A stretch of DNA of 64,000 nt from Aradus depressus (Eukaryota > Arthropoda > Insecta > Hemiptera > Aradidae). Below the pieces are notes generated by a model. It worked only from the letters and a program-made list of their open reading frames with translations, was not told where the DNA came from and ran no database searches. The position numbers and the translations under genes were made by a program. Location: contig OY759215.1 of the NCBI GenBank assembly GCA_963662175.1, positions 53,213,213-53,277,212 of the forward strand, read 5' to 3'. This document shows positions 1 to 10,655 of this stretch, piece by piece (within the stretch, counting starts at the first letter, position 1; each line of letters begins with the position of its first letter).

Positions 1-104
1 AAGATGTCCACCTGAAGATGTCAGTTTACTGACGAAACTAGTCGTGGTTTAAATGAAAAATGTTGGACTGATACATCTTATTATTTATTTAATAAATGCA
101 ACAT
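1..104 (+). mobile_element. Family B element, right half only
   Basis: Sequence matches the right arm of the 8-kb palindrome from the hammerhead motif through GTTGGACTGATACATCTT and an AT-rich tail. It is cut by the window start. Confidence 0.6.
8..47 (+). ncRNA. Hammerhead-ribozyme-like motif, family B
   Basis: Stem I is CCAC (8-11) with GTGG (44-47). The core CTGAAGA runs 12-18, one extra T is at 19, stem II is GTCAG/CTGAC (20-24/29-33) with a TTTA loop, then GAAA (34-37) and the self-complementary ACTAGT (37-42). Predicted cleavage is after C43. All residues usually required (C3, U4, G5, A6, G8, A9, G12, A13, A14, A15.1, U16.1) are present; position 7 is free. The unpaired T next to stem II is atypical. 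The opposite arm of the palindrome would lie upstream of the window. Confidence 0.6.
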
Positions 105-190
105 TTAATATTGTCGATACGGTCGATTGATTTCGGAGGGGGAGCGAACACCTAATTGATTAATTCGTGTTGGGGTCTACGTGGTTGTCC
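105..190 (+). mobile_element. Family A, 3' fragment
   Basis: GGTCGATTGATTTCGGAGGG, GAGCGAA and TAATTGATTAATTCGTG, then the T run. Confidence 0.75.
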
Positions 191-191
191 C

Positions 192-195
<4 letters not shown>

Positions 196-226
<31 letters not shown>
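196..226 (+). repeat. Poly-T run of 31 at a family A 3' end
   Basis: Follows the family A fragment at 105-190, as T runs do at other copies. Confidence 0.9.
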
Positions 227-639
227 CAATTTTGGAAAATATGCAGTTTTATTCATATTGATTTGTCTAAAAATCATAAATTGTTAAATATTATTATTTT
301 TCAATATTTCTATAAGTGTCCAAAATTCCTGTTGCAACCATCTTAAAATAATTCAAATTTCGGAACTATTTGGATAAGCTATGAATTATACATTTTTTTT
401 ATAATTATTTTTCCATTAATCTCTATTTGTGTATTCTACCTGACTATTTGATATTTCATCACATATATAATTATAGGCATGCCGAGTCGAGATGATATAT
501 CATCTTATCAGGTATGGTTGGGATAAGGTCAGCATATAAGGGGAATTTTTATCTATTGAATAAATTGTATGCACGAGGAAAATGGGCCGCATTGAAACGT
601 CATATATTAAATTTTGAAATAGAAAATAAAATAAAAAAT

Positions 640-697
640 TAAATCATCAGTGAATCACCGGCAATGTACTTCCCCAGAATTAATTAATCAATTAATA
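640..697 (-). mobile_element. Family A, 3' end
   Basis: GTGAATCACCGGCAATGTAC and TTCCCCAGAATTAATTAATC. Confidence 0.75.
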
Positions 698-699
698 AA

Positions 700-892
700 T
701 AAATTGTTTTATTTTACAACTGGTTTTGCATATTCAGCATCATCAGGTTTAAGAGAAATAAGGAGGAATAGGGGTTGTTCAGAAACTGATGGAGAGTTAG
801 CACACACTCACCCCTATTCCGCTCTTAGTTTTCTTCAACCTGATGATGCTGAATATGCGAAACCGGTTCTAAAATAAAACAATTTTTGAACA
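700..892. mobile_element. Palindromic hammerhead-like element, family G
   Basis: Arms pair from ATTGTTTTATTTTA (left) to TAAAATAAAACAAT (right). The right arm carries CCTGATGATGC, then GCGAAACCGGTTC (about 838-873), which fits a core with a weak stem II. The left arm is the mutated mirror (712-750). The interior also pairs (AGGAATAGGGGT with ACCCCTATTCC). A reverse family A 3' end abuts it on the left. Confidence 0.5.
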
Positions 893-977
893 GGAAGACA
901 TTCACATTATTATATAAAGAAGCATCCTATAACATCGCTCCATCTAACGAACACTTACGCTAGTAATTATTAGCCTT

Positions 978-1262
978 AAAATTTCATACTGGGCGCCTGA
1001 AACAACAGATCTATGTTACGTTGATCTTGGCACGCGACAGGTCTACCATGGTTATGAAAATATGGACGTAAAAGTGCATTACTTCCCCCAGGAGTTAATC
1101 TAAGTTATGTAATCGGTCTTTTAAAAATGTTTATTAAGGTAGATAAATATGTTTATTCTTGGGCTAACTAGAGCTTAATTTCATATTTTCATAACCATGG
1201 TAGGCCTGTCGCGTGCCTGCCACTTTAGCCTAACATCTGTTTTAGGCGCCCAGTGTGAAATT
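978..1262. repeat. Imperfect inverted repeat around a family A scrap
   Basis: Left arm (978-1,071) and right arm (1,172-1,262) share CTGGGCGCC-like and GGCACGCGACAGG/CCTGTCGCGTGCC segments and CCATGGTTATGAAAATATG in opposite sense. The spacer holds a short family A start (ACTTCCCCC...GTTATGTAATCGGTC). No ribozyme core is seen in this pair. Confidence 0.6.
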
Positions 1263-1658
1263 TTAATCAGGACCAAGTCTATTATTATAATATCCAAACA
1301 CTCTCTAATAGTACCAATTAAATTTCACTTAATTTCGGGAACATGTCAGTTTCAAAATGAGGATTCAATAGTAATTTATTTTAAAAATGTGTTAATTTAT
1401 ACGTTATTTCATTACTGAATTCGACTCGACTTGGATCATGAGATGACTTTCCTAGTTAGTTGATGTAACTCATGACCGCGCTTTAACTAAAATTTAAAAA
1501 AATGAAATTTAATTTGCTACATTTTTGATTTTGTACATTAACCTCAAAAGTCTACAGTTAAGGTCCTCCACTCTCCCTCCTGTTCAACTAATCAGGCTTA
1601 TAAGGATGCAAAATTTCACCGAAATCGGTTTAGTTGTTATAGACAGGTTAGTTAGTTA

Positions 1659-1916
1659 TTGTGACTCATGAGTCCAACTCTACGATGAAAGTCCTATATT
1701 TTGTATACCCTAATTTTTATGCACCTGGGGCAGGGGTCTTTAACGAATACCTGACATCGTACAGACTCGGGACCAACACTGAACGCCCCATCTGAAGGAC
1801 GAAGTGCTTAAGGTTTTTTTACCTCCCAGAAAAAACCTAAGGACCTCTGCGGGGTTTCGATTCCGCGAGCTTGACCTCAGTAAGCAAGCAGGCACACCAC
1901 TGAGCTAATGGCGTTC
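1659..1916 (-). mobile_element. SINE S1, internally deleted
   Basis: Reads from a degraded 3' end (GTGACTCATG) to a mutated tRNA-like head (CACTGAGCTAATGGCG). About 65 bp of the 3' module is missing. Confidence 0.75.
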
Positions 1917-1929
1917 TTGTTAAAGAGCT

Positions 1930-3080
1930 GGCATTTATTTTACATTTTGACCCTTTCCGGGACATCTGAAACGATGTATGGACTAAATGGCACCCGGACG
2001 ACCGTTTCTCCTCCCAATTACTTCACCTGGATAATTGTAGAATAAGTGGATTGGAGTGATGACAGTTAGTCTTGAGAATTTTGATACTGTGTCCCGTACA
2101 ACATAGGGTAGAAATGGGATGAGGTCATTATGCAATGTGAGATTGGAAACGTAAAATGGCGCATTGACAATGTGGCATAGTATAATGGATTGTAGTGACT
2201 GAAGATATGGTATGTTTGATTTTTTTGGCTAATCCCCATATCTCGATATCGATGGCTTTTAGTATGGTGTTGTAATATCTAAAGTTTGTTTTCAAGCCAT
2301 AATGACGATCGTCGTTCGATGTTTGATTTCAGTCGTTCACGTCGTCCGGATCGAGGTCCTAGATATCGGGCAGTGTCGGATGCAGGAATGGGCTGGTTGT
2401 TAATGTAAACTGGAGGATAAGTGTTTTGTCTGAGAGTAAATGTGGTTTGCAGAGATTTCTATATTATGAAGATTTAGAAGCTTCTATGTAAATCAATTGA
2501 AAGCGCAATCGAGTGGTTTTGGAGGGTGGTGGAAAAGTTAATTAATTGATTCGTTCTGGAGAAGTTCATTGCTGGTGATCGAGGATTCTGGGTATGAGCT
2601 TGCTTGTGTTGGGTCTGATTATGCTGTGTGTGTCGTCTGCATATGTAGCGAGTAGTGTGTTATGTTGTAGAATGTTGGGTGGAGACAGAAGATATATCAG
2701 TACAGATTTTCCAGCAGTACACTACTTAAGGAAACAAGTTCCAGGTGACACAGCTTGTCTGAGGCGCCATCAACGTTTTTGTTATACTGCGTTGTATGCT
2801 ATTTTGTTGTTTCTTGAAGTGTGGTTGGTAACTATATGCGTTTGACAAGGTCACCAGGAAACCTTACCCGCCTCTCCATGTTTTGAAGATATACCCTATT
2901 GATTTGATTTTATATTTCGAAGTGTATATATTTATTGATATTTTAAATTATATATTGCGGAAGATACTTTTATAAGTTAATTTCATAAATTCCACCTCGA
3001 AGAGCAATACAGAAAGTCAGCGTTACTCGTGTCATCAATATTTGACGTATCGTGTGATTCTAGAATTCCCAATCTAAACG
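1930..3080. other. Stretch without recognised repeats
   Basis: Apart from the small ORF at 2,594, nothing is recognised. Confidence 0.5.
2594..2845 (+). CDS. Small hydrophobic ORF, unrecognised
   Basis: This is an 83-codon frame from an ATG. Residues 1-20 are hydrophobic (MSLLVLGLIMLCVSSAYVAS), like a signal peptide. A second hydrophobic stretch lies at the C terminus (about residues 65-83). Four cysteines fall between. It sits in a 1.1-kb stretch (1,930-3,080) with no repeat I recognise. No family, splice sites or promoter can be named, and chance is a fair explanation. Confidence 0.15.
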   Translation: MSLLVLGLIMLCVSSAYVASSVLCCRMLGGDRRYISTDFPAVHYLRKQVPGDTACLRRHQRFCYTALYAILLFLEVWLVTICV

Positions 3081-3081
3081 T

Positions 3082-4262
3082 TGAGTCGATGCATTAATTC
3101 CATCGTCAGTTATTAGGAAGTTGATCCCCCCTCTTCCCTTTGACTGATTCCACTGAAAATTATGTGGTTTTTGAATTTACTTATGAAATATATACATTCA
3201 TTACAACGGCAGTTATTACAGTTTTTGTGTTAAGCCCCTTCCTAATTCCCTCTTCTTTTTGATCGATTAGGCTGAAACTAAATATGGTTCTGGGTGTAAA
3301 AATAAAATTTCGTGTCGATATATGAGGAGCAAACATTCAAACCATGTTTTCTCCTTCGGATACAATTTTTCAGGAAACACCAAAAACTAATAAATTAAGA
3401 AATAACTTGTTTTAAACCTAATTATCGTTTGTTTAGTTGTATTACTGGTTTCTAGGAAGATCTGTAGGCCTACTTTACCTAATGAACTTGAAAATAATTA
3501 TGAAAATTCATTTGAAATTTGGAGAAATCACGTTTTGACCGAACTCAGAGGAGGAAACATGTTTTGAATGTTTCCAATGTGGGTAAAACACTTTTTGAAT
3601 GAAAAAGATTGGAACTCACATATTGTTACTATAACATTTTTTAATGGAATACAACTAATTATTAACAGAACAAAACTGATTATGTAATTATAAAATAAAG
3701 TTAAAAATTTATAAATGAAAAATCGTCCCACAATTCCCAGTGCTCACTAATACATCATCTATTATTTCTTCCATTCCTAAATTAATAACTAATAAAAACT
3801 TAGGTAAAAGCACACCGCCCTAAAATCAACAAACCAACATAGCACCAAACAAACAATAACATATCCTTTGAAACACTAGGAACACAGGAATAGCTGGGTC
3901 ACGTGACCAATAACAACAAGCTCTGATTGGCTGGCTGGAGGAATCACTGTTTGACTGAAAACTGGCTCTGGAGGAAACACTTTTGGAATGAAACCTGAAT
4001 TTTCTAAATAGGTTTATAATGGGATAAAACTTGTGTTGGTTGAAAATAATGGTACATTTTTGCACCATTTAATGTTGAGTTCAAAGAAAAATCACTAACT
4101 AATTTTTTTTCTTTTTTGTAGAAAACACGGTTTGAATGTTTGCTCTTCATATATATTAATTCTATCGGGAGTTATCGTGTTCACACACACACAAAAACAT
4201 TAAATTCCGTTGATCTGACCGATTATTTCATACAACTGGAGGAAGAAACATTCTGACGAGCC
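3082..4262 (-). mobile_element. Family A, split by MITE-1
   Basis: Body units at 3,082-3,321 continue at 4,151 with ATTCTATCGGGAGTTATCGT and end at TGATCTGACCGATTA. Confidence 0.75.
3322..4150. mobile_element. MITE-1, 829 bp with 31-bp terminal inverted repeats
   Basis: Left terminus 3,322-3,352 (GAGCAAACATTCAAACC inside) matches the reverse complement of 4,120-4,150 at 29 of 31 positions. It interrupts a reverse family A copy and is flanked by ATAT on both sides. Subterminal GGAAACAnnTTTTGAATG-like motifs repeat inside (3,552, 3,972). No transposase frame. Confidence 0.75.
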
Positions 4263-4491
4263 TACTTGAAAATGTTTTCAGATGATGCGCAGATTACATA
4301 CCACATAGCCACTTTCTCCAAAGGCAGTGTGTTCATAAGTTTGGCCTTTAGAGGCCATAACTCTCACTCTAGGTGGTAGCTTATAGGTCACTCAAAAATA
4401 TTGAGTAGATAATAGAAGTTTAGTCATACAGATAAAAAAAAAAAAGTTTATATATAGGTACATATATATACATTTTTTTTATTAGCAACTA

Positions 4492-5015
4492 TCATATATA
4501 TAAAGCTGAAAATGTCTGTGCGTTGTACCGCTATAACTCACGAACGGCTTGATGGATTTGATTAATTTTTTTTTTAATTTGTTCGTCATCGTTTGTGGAA
4601 GGTTATAGGCGTATTAGTACCTCAATATCTGGTCCATCCCAGCATCCACCCACGCAATCTTTGTAATTCAAAAACCACTGCAATGATTAATGAGGAATCT
4701 TTTTGAATAGATAAGTTTTATCTACCGGAAGGTTAAGGTCTATTTTTTAATCAACCCCTGGTCCATCCCAGCATCCACTCATGCAATCTTTGTAACTCGA
4801 AAACCATTGCAACGATTAATGAGAAATCTTTTTGAATAAATTAGTTTTAGCTCCAAAGCTAGCGTTACTACAGTTGAAGGACTATAAGCCTTATTCCATA
4901 TGAATAATTGAAAATTATAACATCATGAATGTACTGTCGAGGACCTGAATAGCCTTATAGGAGATATTGGGAGAAAAGTCAAAGTTCCCCGGGCAACGCC
5001 GGGTATTAATGCTAG
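4492..5015 (+). mobile_element. Non-autonomous Helitron
   Basis: Starts TC (4,492) preceded by A and ends CTAG (5,012-5,015) followed by T, the A/T insertion rule of Helitrons. Eight bases before CTAG is the hairpin CCCGG-GCAACG-CCGGG (4,988-5,003). The interior contains two direct copies of a segment of about 80-90 bp, beginning CTGGTCCATCCCAGCATCCA (about 4,631 and 4,759). No Rep or helicase frame. Confidence 0.8.
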
Positions 5016-6086
5016 TATACAATATATACAAAATGAGCAAATCTTTTTTTTCTCCAATTTATTTGAAATATTGCTAGTATAAAGACGTTTTGGACCGCAG
5101 TGTTTTTAAAATATAAAATTTTACATTCATATACCAATTCCTTTGATGCATACAGTCTTATAAAAAAATAAAAATTATTACATTTATATTTTCTAAATAA
5201 GAACATTGACTTATTTATTATTAATATTAATTTTACATTAATTACTTACCTACTCATTATTAACATTACTATTTTTTTTTTATTCGCGATCTGTATACAA
5301 TATATACATAATGTGTCTAAATATAACGAATGTTATGTAGATGGCTAGTCTGAGCTATAATAGGCTAGCTACAATAATATATACATAAGAAAGTCACCAT
5401 TGATGTTACATATTTTCTGAAAATCTTCCAGATTTGACATTGAGCTACTGGCGCCCTCAACATTATTTTTATAAACATGGTATAAAATATGCGTATGAAA
5501 ACAAATGAAATAAAATTATATAAATATATGTATAATTTATTATACTTAAACTTAAATACTAATATTTATTTATAAAAATGTTACTGAAATGTGAAGTGAA
5601 TAATACTGATTCTTCACAATTCAAAATAAAGGTACGCTGACGACGTTCATCCTCTGTCTAGACGAAATGCTTGGGAACTGCTACCGACTGAGACTATACC
5701 AGGAATATTTATTATTTGAATATTTTCCTGTTATTGTGTACAGTACTCTGAGTATGTTACTATGTCAAATATTATGTTCCAACCTCCTGATTCCAAAAAT
5801 GCGTCTAAGAACACGGTAAACCTCTTTAGAATGTATGTATCGACACGACATTTTGTATGTGTATCCAGAACTCTCCAATGACGATACCTATTGATTTTCA
5901 GTCAAATCGGCTTAAAGGGTGGAATTGGGGGAGAGGTTTAACACAAAAACTCTTAATAACTGCCATTGTAACGATTGTGACACGAAATGAATGTCAATAT
6001 GAAGATGGCTGATGTAGTGAGAAGTGATTATTTCACAGTTTGTCAAATAAAATGTAGTCTGACCTCTCAGATTTTTATCAGTAGTA

Positions 6087-6122
6087 GCTAGCCGGCTTTC
6101 GAGGTTTCCTTCATCATCAGGC
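6087..6122 (-). ncRNA. Hammerhead-like motif, family D copy 1, left
   Basis: CTGATGA is followed by an extra T, a stem II with one bulged A closed by CCTC, GAAA, the palindrome AGCCGGCT and then A as the nucleotide at the cleavage position. Confidence 0.5.
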
Positions 6123-6253
6123 AGTCTACAAAAAAAAAACATCCTTAATATAATATAAAGGCAACAAAGATAAATATATTAAATTGTAAAAAGTTAAAAC
6201 AATTTTTGAAATATCCATATCTGATAAAAAAATTTATTTTTTAAAATTAAAAT

Positions 6254-6286
6254 GCCTGATGAGGGAAACCTCGAAAGCCGGCTAGC
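6254..6286 (+). ncRNA. Hammerhead-like motif, family D copy 1, right (3 nt deleted)
   Basis: Same layout as the left arm, but three bases are lost between CTGA and the GAGG/CCTC stem, so the catalytic core is probably broken. Confidence 0.4.
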
Positions 6287-6540
6287 TACTACTAATAAAA
6301 ATCTGTGAGAGGTCAGACTATATTTTTTTGACAACCTGTGAAATTAATGTCAATTAAAATAAAATTCAAAGTTCTATAAGGACGACACCTATTCATTTTC
6401 AGCTGAATCAGCCAAAGGAGAAGGGGGAACCAGAGGCGGGCTCAACTCTAATACCCTAATAACTGTTGTGAATGTTTCGTCACAAAATTTAGTATTGGGA
6501 TTCAGAAGCCACATTGTCAAATTTTGAGTTTTAGTCCAAA

Positions 6541-7043
6541 TTGATTAACTCGTGCAGATGTACATAGCCGGTGATTAACTCGTGCTGGAGAAGTACATAG
6601 CTGGTGATTAACTTGTGCTGGAGAAGTACATAGCTGGTGATTAACTCGTGCAGGAGAAGTACATAGCTGGTGATTAACTCGTGCAGGAGAAGTACATAGC
6701 TGGTGATTAACTCGTGCAGGAGAAGTACATAGCTGGTGATTAACTCGTGCTGGAGAAGTACATAGCTGGTGATTAACTCGTGCAGGAGAAGTACATAGCT
6801 GGTGATTAACTCGTGCTGGAGAAGTACATAGCTGGTGATTAACTCGTGCAGGAGAAGTACATAGCTGGTGATTAACTCGTGCAGGAGAAGTACATAGCTG
6901 GTGATTAACTCGTGCAGGAGAAGTACATAGCTGGTGATTAACTCGTGCTGGAGAAGTACATAGCTGGTGATTAACTCGTGCAGGAGAAGTACATAGCTGG
7001 TGATTAACTCGTGCTGGAGAAGTACATAGCTGGTGATTAACAG
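6541..7043. repeat. 33-bp tandem array with six-unit higher-order period
   Basis: Fifteen units of 33 bp, each containing GGAGAAGTACATAGCTGGTG and ATTAACTCGTGC. The A/T difference after GTGC gives the order A,T,T, then AAATAT twice, so units 4-9 and 10-15 form two 198-bp blocks. The unit is the 3' terminal segment of the host family A copy. Because 33 is divisible by 3, two long minus-strand frames (6,517-7,047; 6,531-7,067) result and are not genes. Confidence 0.95.
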
Positions 7044-7489
7044 ACAACTTTTTTTCATTTCATTCAAAGCAAAGATAATAATAGTATGTTGTATCTTATC
7101 GATTCAAGAACTTTAGCCATTTTAATGTTAGATAAATCACTTGCACTCTTTAAGAGAGGTTCTTCCTGTTACTACGTTCCCCGAGCTCCACCTATATCAA
7201 CCGGTATTGTCCTATCTCCGTGGAAAGTGTGACTCGGCGGTCGGTAAGGTTGGATCTCGCCCAGATTCCCCTCAATTCAGGTTTAGAACACTATCGGTTC
7301 AATGAACTCCCAACCTCCTCTCTTCATTGTCTCCTCCATTTTTTTTCACTTTATTGGTTCCTCAAATGTGCTATGTTTTTATTTATAGTAGTAGATGCAG
7401 GTATGGTATGAGGATTATATCATATGAAATAGAGGGGAAGAATGTTTGGAAACGAAAATGCAGTTCTGCATTTTACTTCTTCTGCTATT

Positions 7490-7808
7490 CGAAGTTATCT
7501 AATTGGTCAGAAACGCAAAAACTTGTAATAACTGCCGATGTAATTAATGTATCGATACGAAATTTTATATGTCAGTTCAAAACCCTTCAAGGATGATAAC
7601 TATTAATTTTCGGTGAAATCGGATTTAGAGAACGGTAGGGATCAGAGGAGTGGGGCTCAATTCAAAAACTCTAATGATCAATTGAGGATTCAGTCTCTGT
7701 GTAAGTCAACTATTGATTTTGAACTAAGATGGTCGCTGAGTTTTAGAGGAAGAGCGAAGACTTAATTAACTCAGAGTTGGGGAAGTACATTCACCGAACA
7801 CTTTTTAT
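7490..7808 (+). mobile_element. Family A, partial
   Basis: TCTAATTGGTCAGAAACG, one body unit, GGGGAAGTACATTCACCGAAC. Confidence 0.75.
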
Positions 7809-7975
7809 TATTTTGCATCTTGTGAAATTATCTCTTCTCCCCTCATCAGCCGTCTTCACAATAACGAGGATATATCATTTTCATTCATTCCGTAGCATAC
7901 TGCTTCTTCACATTAACGAGGATATATCATAAATAAATAAGTAAAAAGATGTATATCAGTCCAACATTTTTTAAA

Positions 7976-8015
7976 CCACGACTAGTTTCGTCAGTAAACT
8001 GACATCTTCAGGTGG
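7976..8015 (-). ncRNA. Hammerhead-ribozyme-like motif, family B, left arm
   Basis: The same 40-nt sequence as the copy at 8-47, on the minus strand and unchanged. It forms one arm of the palindrome at 7,947-8,185. Confidence 0.6.
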
Positions 8016-8115
8016 AATCTTGCTAGAGAAGAGGTCAAGAGACACATACGAGTATCAAGGACCAGCTGTACACTGATACTCGTATGTGTCCCTTAACCTC
8101 TTCTCTAGCAAGATT

Positions 8116-8155
8116 CCACCTGAAGATGTCAGTTTACTGACGAAACTAGTCGTGG
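8116..8155 (+). ncRNA. Hammerhead-ribozyme-like motif, family B, right arm
   Basis: Identical 40-nt motif on the plus strand, facing away from the left-arm copy. Confidence 0.6.
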
Positions 8156-8381
8156 TTTAATAAATGTTGGACTGATAAATCTTATTACTTATTTAACAAG
8201 TCCACTACATCTGCCTACCACCAAGAAAAGGATATATCATCTTCATGCATTCCGTAGCATACTGCTTCTTCACGTTTTACGAGGATATATCGCTTTATTT
8301 ATCCGAAGTATGTATACTGCTTCCATACTCACTCTTTTATTAACTTCTTCTTGTCAATGGAAGACCCATTAGAAACTCTGC

Positions 8382-9118
8382 GAGAACAGAGATTGAGGCG
8401 TTGCGGATACGAAGGGCGAACTCAACAAAAGGTGGTTTTTCAGAAAAACGCGTTTGAAAAATTTTGCAAAAGGGCGAACTGAACAATAAAGTTCTAGTTA
8501 TTTTCGTTGTGGGATGTCGCATATAGGTTTGTTATTTTATAATAATATTATTTATATTTTAAATAATAAACCTATATAATTGGTCAGAAATTTGTTTGAG
8601 CCTCACCTTAAAAAAAAAAAGCATTTTATTTATAATTTGCAATAAAGTTTGTATTGTGCATACATAAAATATATTTAAAAATGATTTTAAAAACGAGTTG
8701 TTTTAATGAGCAATATTCAGTCATCATAATCAAGTTGGACATCTGTCTCCTCGTTGGGCGTGGCAGTAGCTGACTGGTGATTTTCAATAATATCTGTGAA
8801 GTATATTGACCAAGGTAATGGAACGTACGGTAGGAGATCTCTAATATCTTTAAGTTTTGCAGGGGGCTCCTCAGTGGAGGAGTGGGGTGCGGAGGGAGTG
8901 GGGTGTTGAGTTGGCCTTTCGTATCCGCCCTCCTATAGCAGTTTCTAGGCAGCATGGTATCATTCTGTACGTATTTTGAGAGGGAAAGAAGGGCGAACTC
9001 AACATGAAAAATATACCTGTAGATTCTCTGAAGGGTCTAGATTCGGATGGAGACAAAAATAATTTTTGTCCCGATGTTGAGTTCGCCCTTCGTATCCACA
9101 ACGCCTCAATTGTTCTCT
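8382..9118. mobile_element. Foldback element with long terminal inverted repeats
   Basis: Left end 8,382-8,427 and right end 9,075-9,118 are inverted copies containing GGATACGAAGGGCGAACTC. The GGGCGAACTCAACA motif recurs internally in both orientations (8,468, 8,907, 8,990). The interior is AT-rich on the left and GC-richer near 8,870-8,960. Confidence 0.65.
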
Positions 9119-9119
9119 G

Positions 9120-9960
9120 GACTTGTTCATGTGGTTATTTTTGTATTGTCAATCTGGTCTAGTTGTTCTTCTTGCGTTCCACCGCAGTAGTACTTGTACT
9201 GTGTTCGGTCGTTACCAATTGATTTAATTATTTCTATTTCTTTCTGCTTATCTAATAATTATATGCACATTGAGATAACATTATAAGAAGTGACAGTGTC
9301 TTGAGCAATGCGGAAGGGATTGGATCCTATAATTGATAGTGTCTAGAGAACAGCTTTCCTAAGCATTTCAAGGAGAAATAGCCCTGATTTTTTTATTTAT
9401 TATTTTTTATTTAGACCTTTATCAGTATAAGGAAGTACTATAATCATACAAATAATCGAGATCGAGTTTTCCACGAAATTGCTACGATTGTAGCAGTCAA
9501 AATTTGAAATGAAGATCTCACATGTGCTAACTTAAATCTGATTAAATTTTGGCCGAAATGGAACCAAAATTGAGACAACTTTACTTCGGGATCTAAGTAC
9601 ATTTTACACGATACCGCTTACATTTATGACCTAATCAAAAATCTCTTCAAATAAAAGTTTTATATAATATACGATTTTTGAAGTTTTACGAGGTACAAAC
9701 CGAAAACCGGTCAAAATGTCTTCTCAAAACTCATTTTTGCTTGTGTTGGTTGGCATGGTTTGTCCTATCGAAAAATAGGTCCATATTGTATAATTTTATA
9801 GGATTCAAAGTTAATAGAGCATCCGATAAAGCACTAAATGTTAACCGTATAATAAATCATTGTTATTTGTTGAACATACACTAAAAATAGTTGATAACAA
9901 TTAAAACAATAGTGAATAAAACTACTCATCCATTGACTGATGTATGTAAGGCGTCTTATT
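9120..9960. other. AT-rich, nothing recognised
   Basis: No frame, repeat family or hairpin that I can name. Confidence 0.5.
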
Positions 9961-9964
9961 ACTT

Positions 9965-10035
9965 CCCCCGATGTATAGAGGAAGTTATGTAATCGGTAAC
10001 AAATGTTGCGTTTTCACTGGGCATGTTTTCCCTTT
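9965..10035 (+). mobile_element. Family A, 5' hairpin fragment
   Basis: ACTTCCCCCGATGTATAGAGG then AAGTTATGTAATCGGT. Confidence 0.7.
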
Positions 10036-10544
10036 ATCTATTTTATTTTATAAATAGATATTTACAACTGTATAACAAATAAATACAACAATTAAATGTG
10101 CTAAATAGGCATAATGGCGATGTCAAGAGGGGAAAAATCACCTAGGGGTGACACTCCCTAGTCACTGAGTTACTCTCATTTGTAACTAGTCACTGTCACT
10201 GCTGCCTGCTGCTGCTGAAAAGGTCCTCGAGGCCATTGTCGCTTGAGCCGTCACTGAAGAGTGGCAGAATAGAGGGCATGGGATTAGAGGATTATTGTGG
10301 AAACTAAGAGAGAAAAATAATTGTTTTATACTTGAATTTTTAGCAATTTCTGTGGGAAAAAAAATAAGTTAAGGTCAGTGTGAAGAGTTTTATTGGAGAC
10401 ATAATAAGGAGCATTGGCTATTTTAAATATCTCGATGAATTTTACAACCATATTTCTACATGAAAAATAATATGAGAATTAAGATCGTTCCCGAGTAAGA
10501 CATCTATTAAATTTTAGTCGAATTGACTGAACAGGGTCTTTAGC

Positions 10545-10655
10545 GATACGAGGTATAGGGGAAGTTTTGTAATCAAAACTGACAAAAAATCGATGTTGTT
10601 TCGCCAGAATTTTGTTTTCCGATCCCCTCACTCCAACAATTTTAAAAAAAACATT
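10545..10655 (+). mobile_element. Family A, 5' fragment
   Basis: ACGAGGTATAGGGGAAGTT, then TCGATG and a TTTTCCGATCCCCTC segment. Confidence 0.7.

Larger units (their letters stand above)
5999..6341. mobile_element. Inverted-pair hammerhead-like PLE insert, family D copy 1
   Basis: Opposed arms carry CTGATGATGAAGG...CCTCGAAAGCCGGCT on the minus strand (6,087-6,122) and CTGATGAGG...CCTCGAAAGCCGGCT on the plus strand (6,254-6,286). It interrupts a forward family A copy. Flanks AATGAATGTCAAT (5,986-5,998) and AATTAATGTCAAT (6,342-6,354) look like a 13-bp target duplication with one change. Confidence 0.6.
5752..7049 (+). mobile_element. Family A with PLE insert and expanded 3' array
   Basis: Two body units (5,765-5,998; 6,355-6,540) flank the family D insert. 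The 3' end is the 33-bp array, closing at GACAACTTTTTTT. Confidence 0.85.
7947..8185. mobile_element. Palindromic PLE-like element, family B
   Basis: Two nearly identical arms (about 7,947-8,057 and 8,074-8,185) flank a 16-bp spacer. Each arm contains the hammerhead-like motif and an inner segment with ATACGAGTATCA-like sequence. It splits a tandem of about 54-bp units (GAGGATATATCAT...GCATACTGCTTCTTCAC) seen at 7,868-7,930 and 8,228-8,300. The PLE assignment is by analogy with family D. Confidence 0.6.

Noticed and set aside
978..1262. Hammerhead motif in the inverted repeat
   Set aside because: The arms pair well, but no CTGANGA...GAAA core is present.
3528..4068. Minus-strand frames of 67 and 80 codons
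   Set aside because: They lie inside MITE-1 and show no transposase motif.
6517..7067. Two long minus-strand frames of 176 and 178 codons with 11-residue repeats
   Set aside because: They are translations of the 33-bp tandem array. The period is divisible by three and the array derives from a transposon end.
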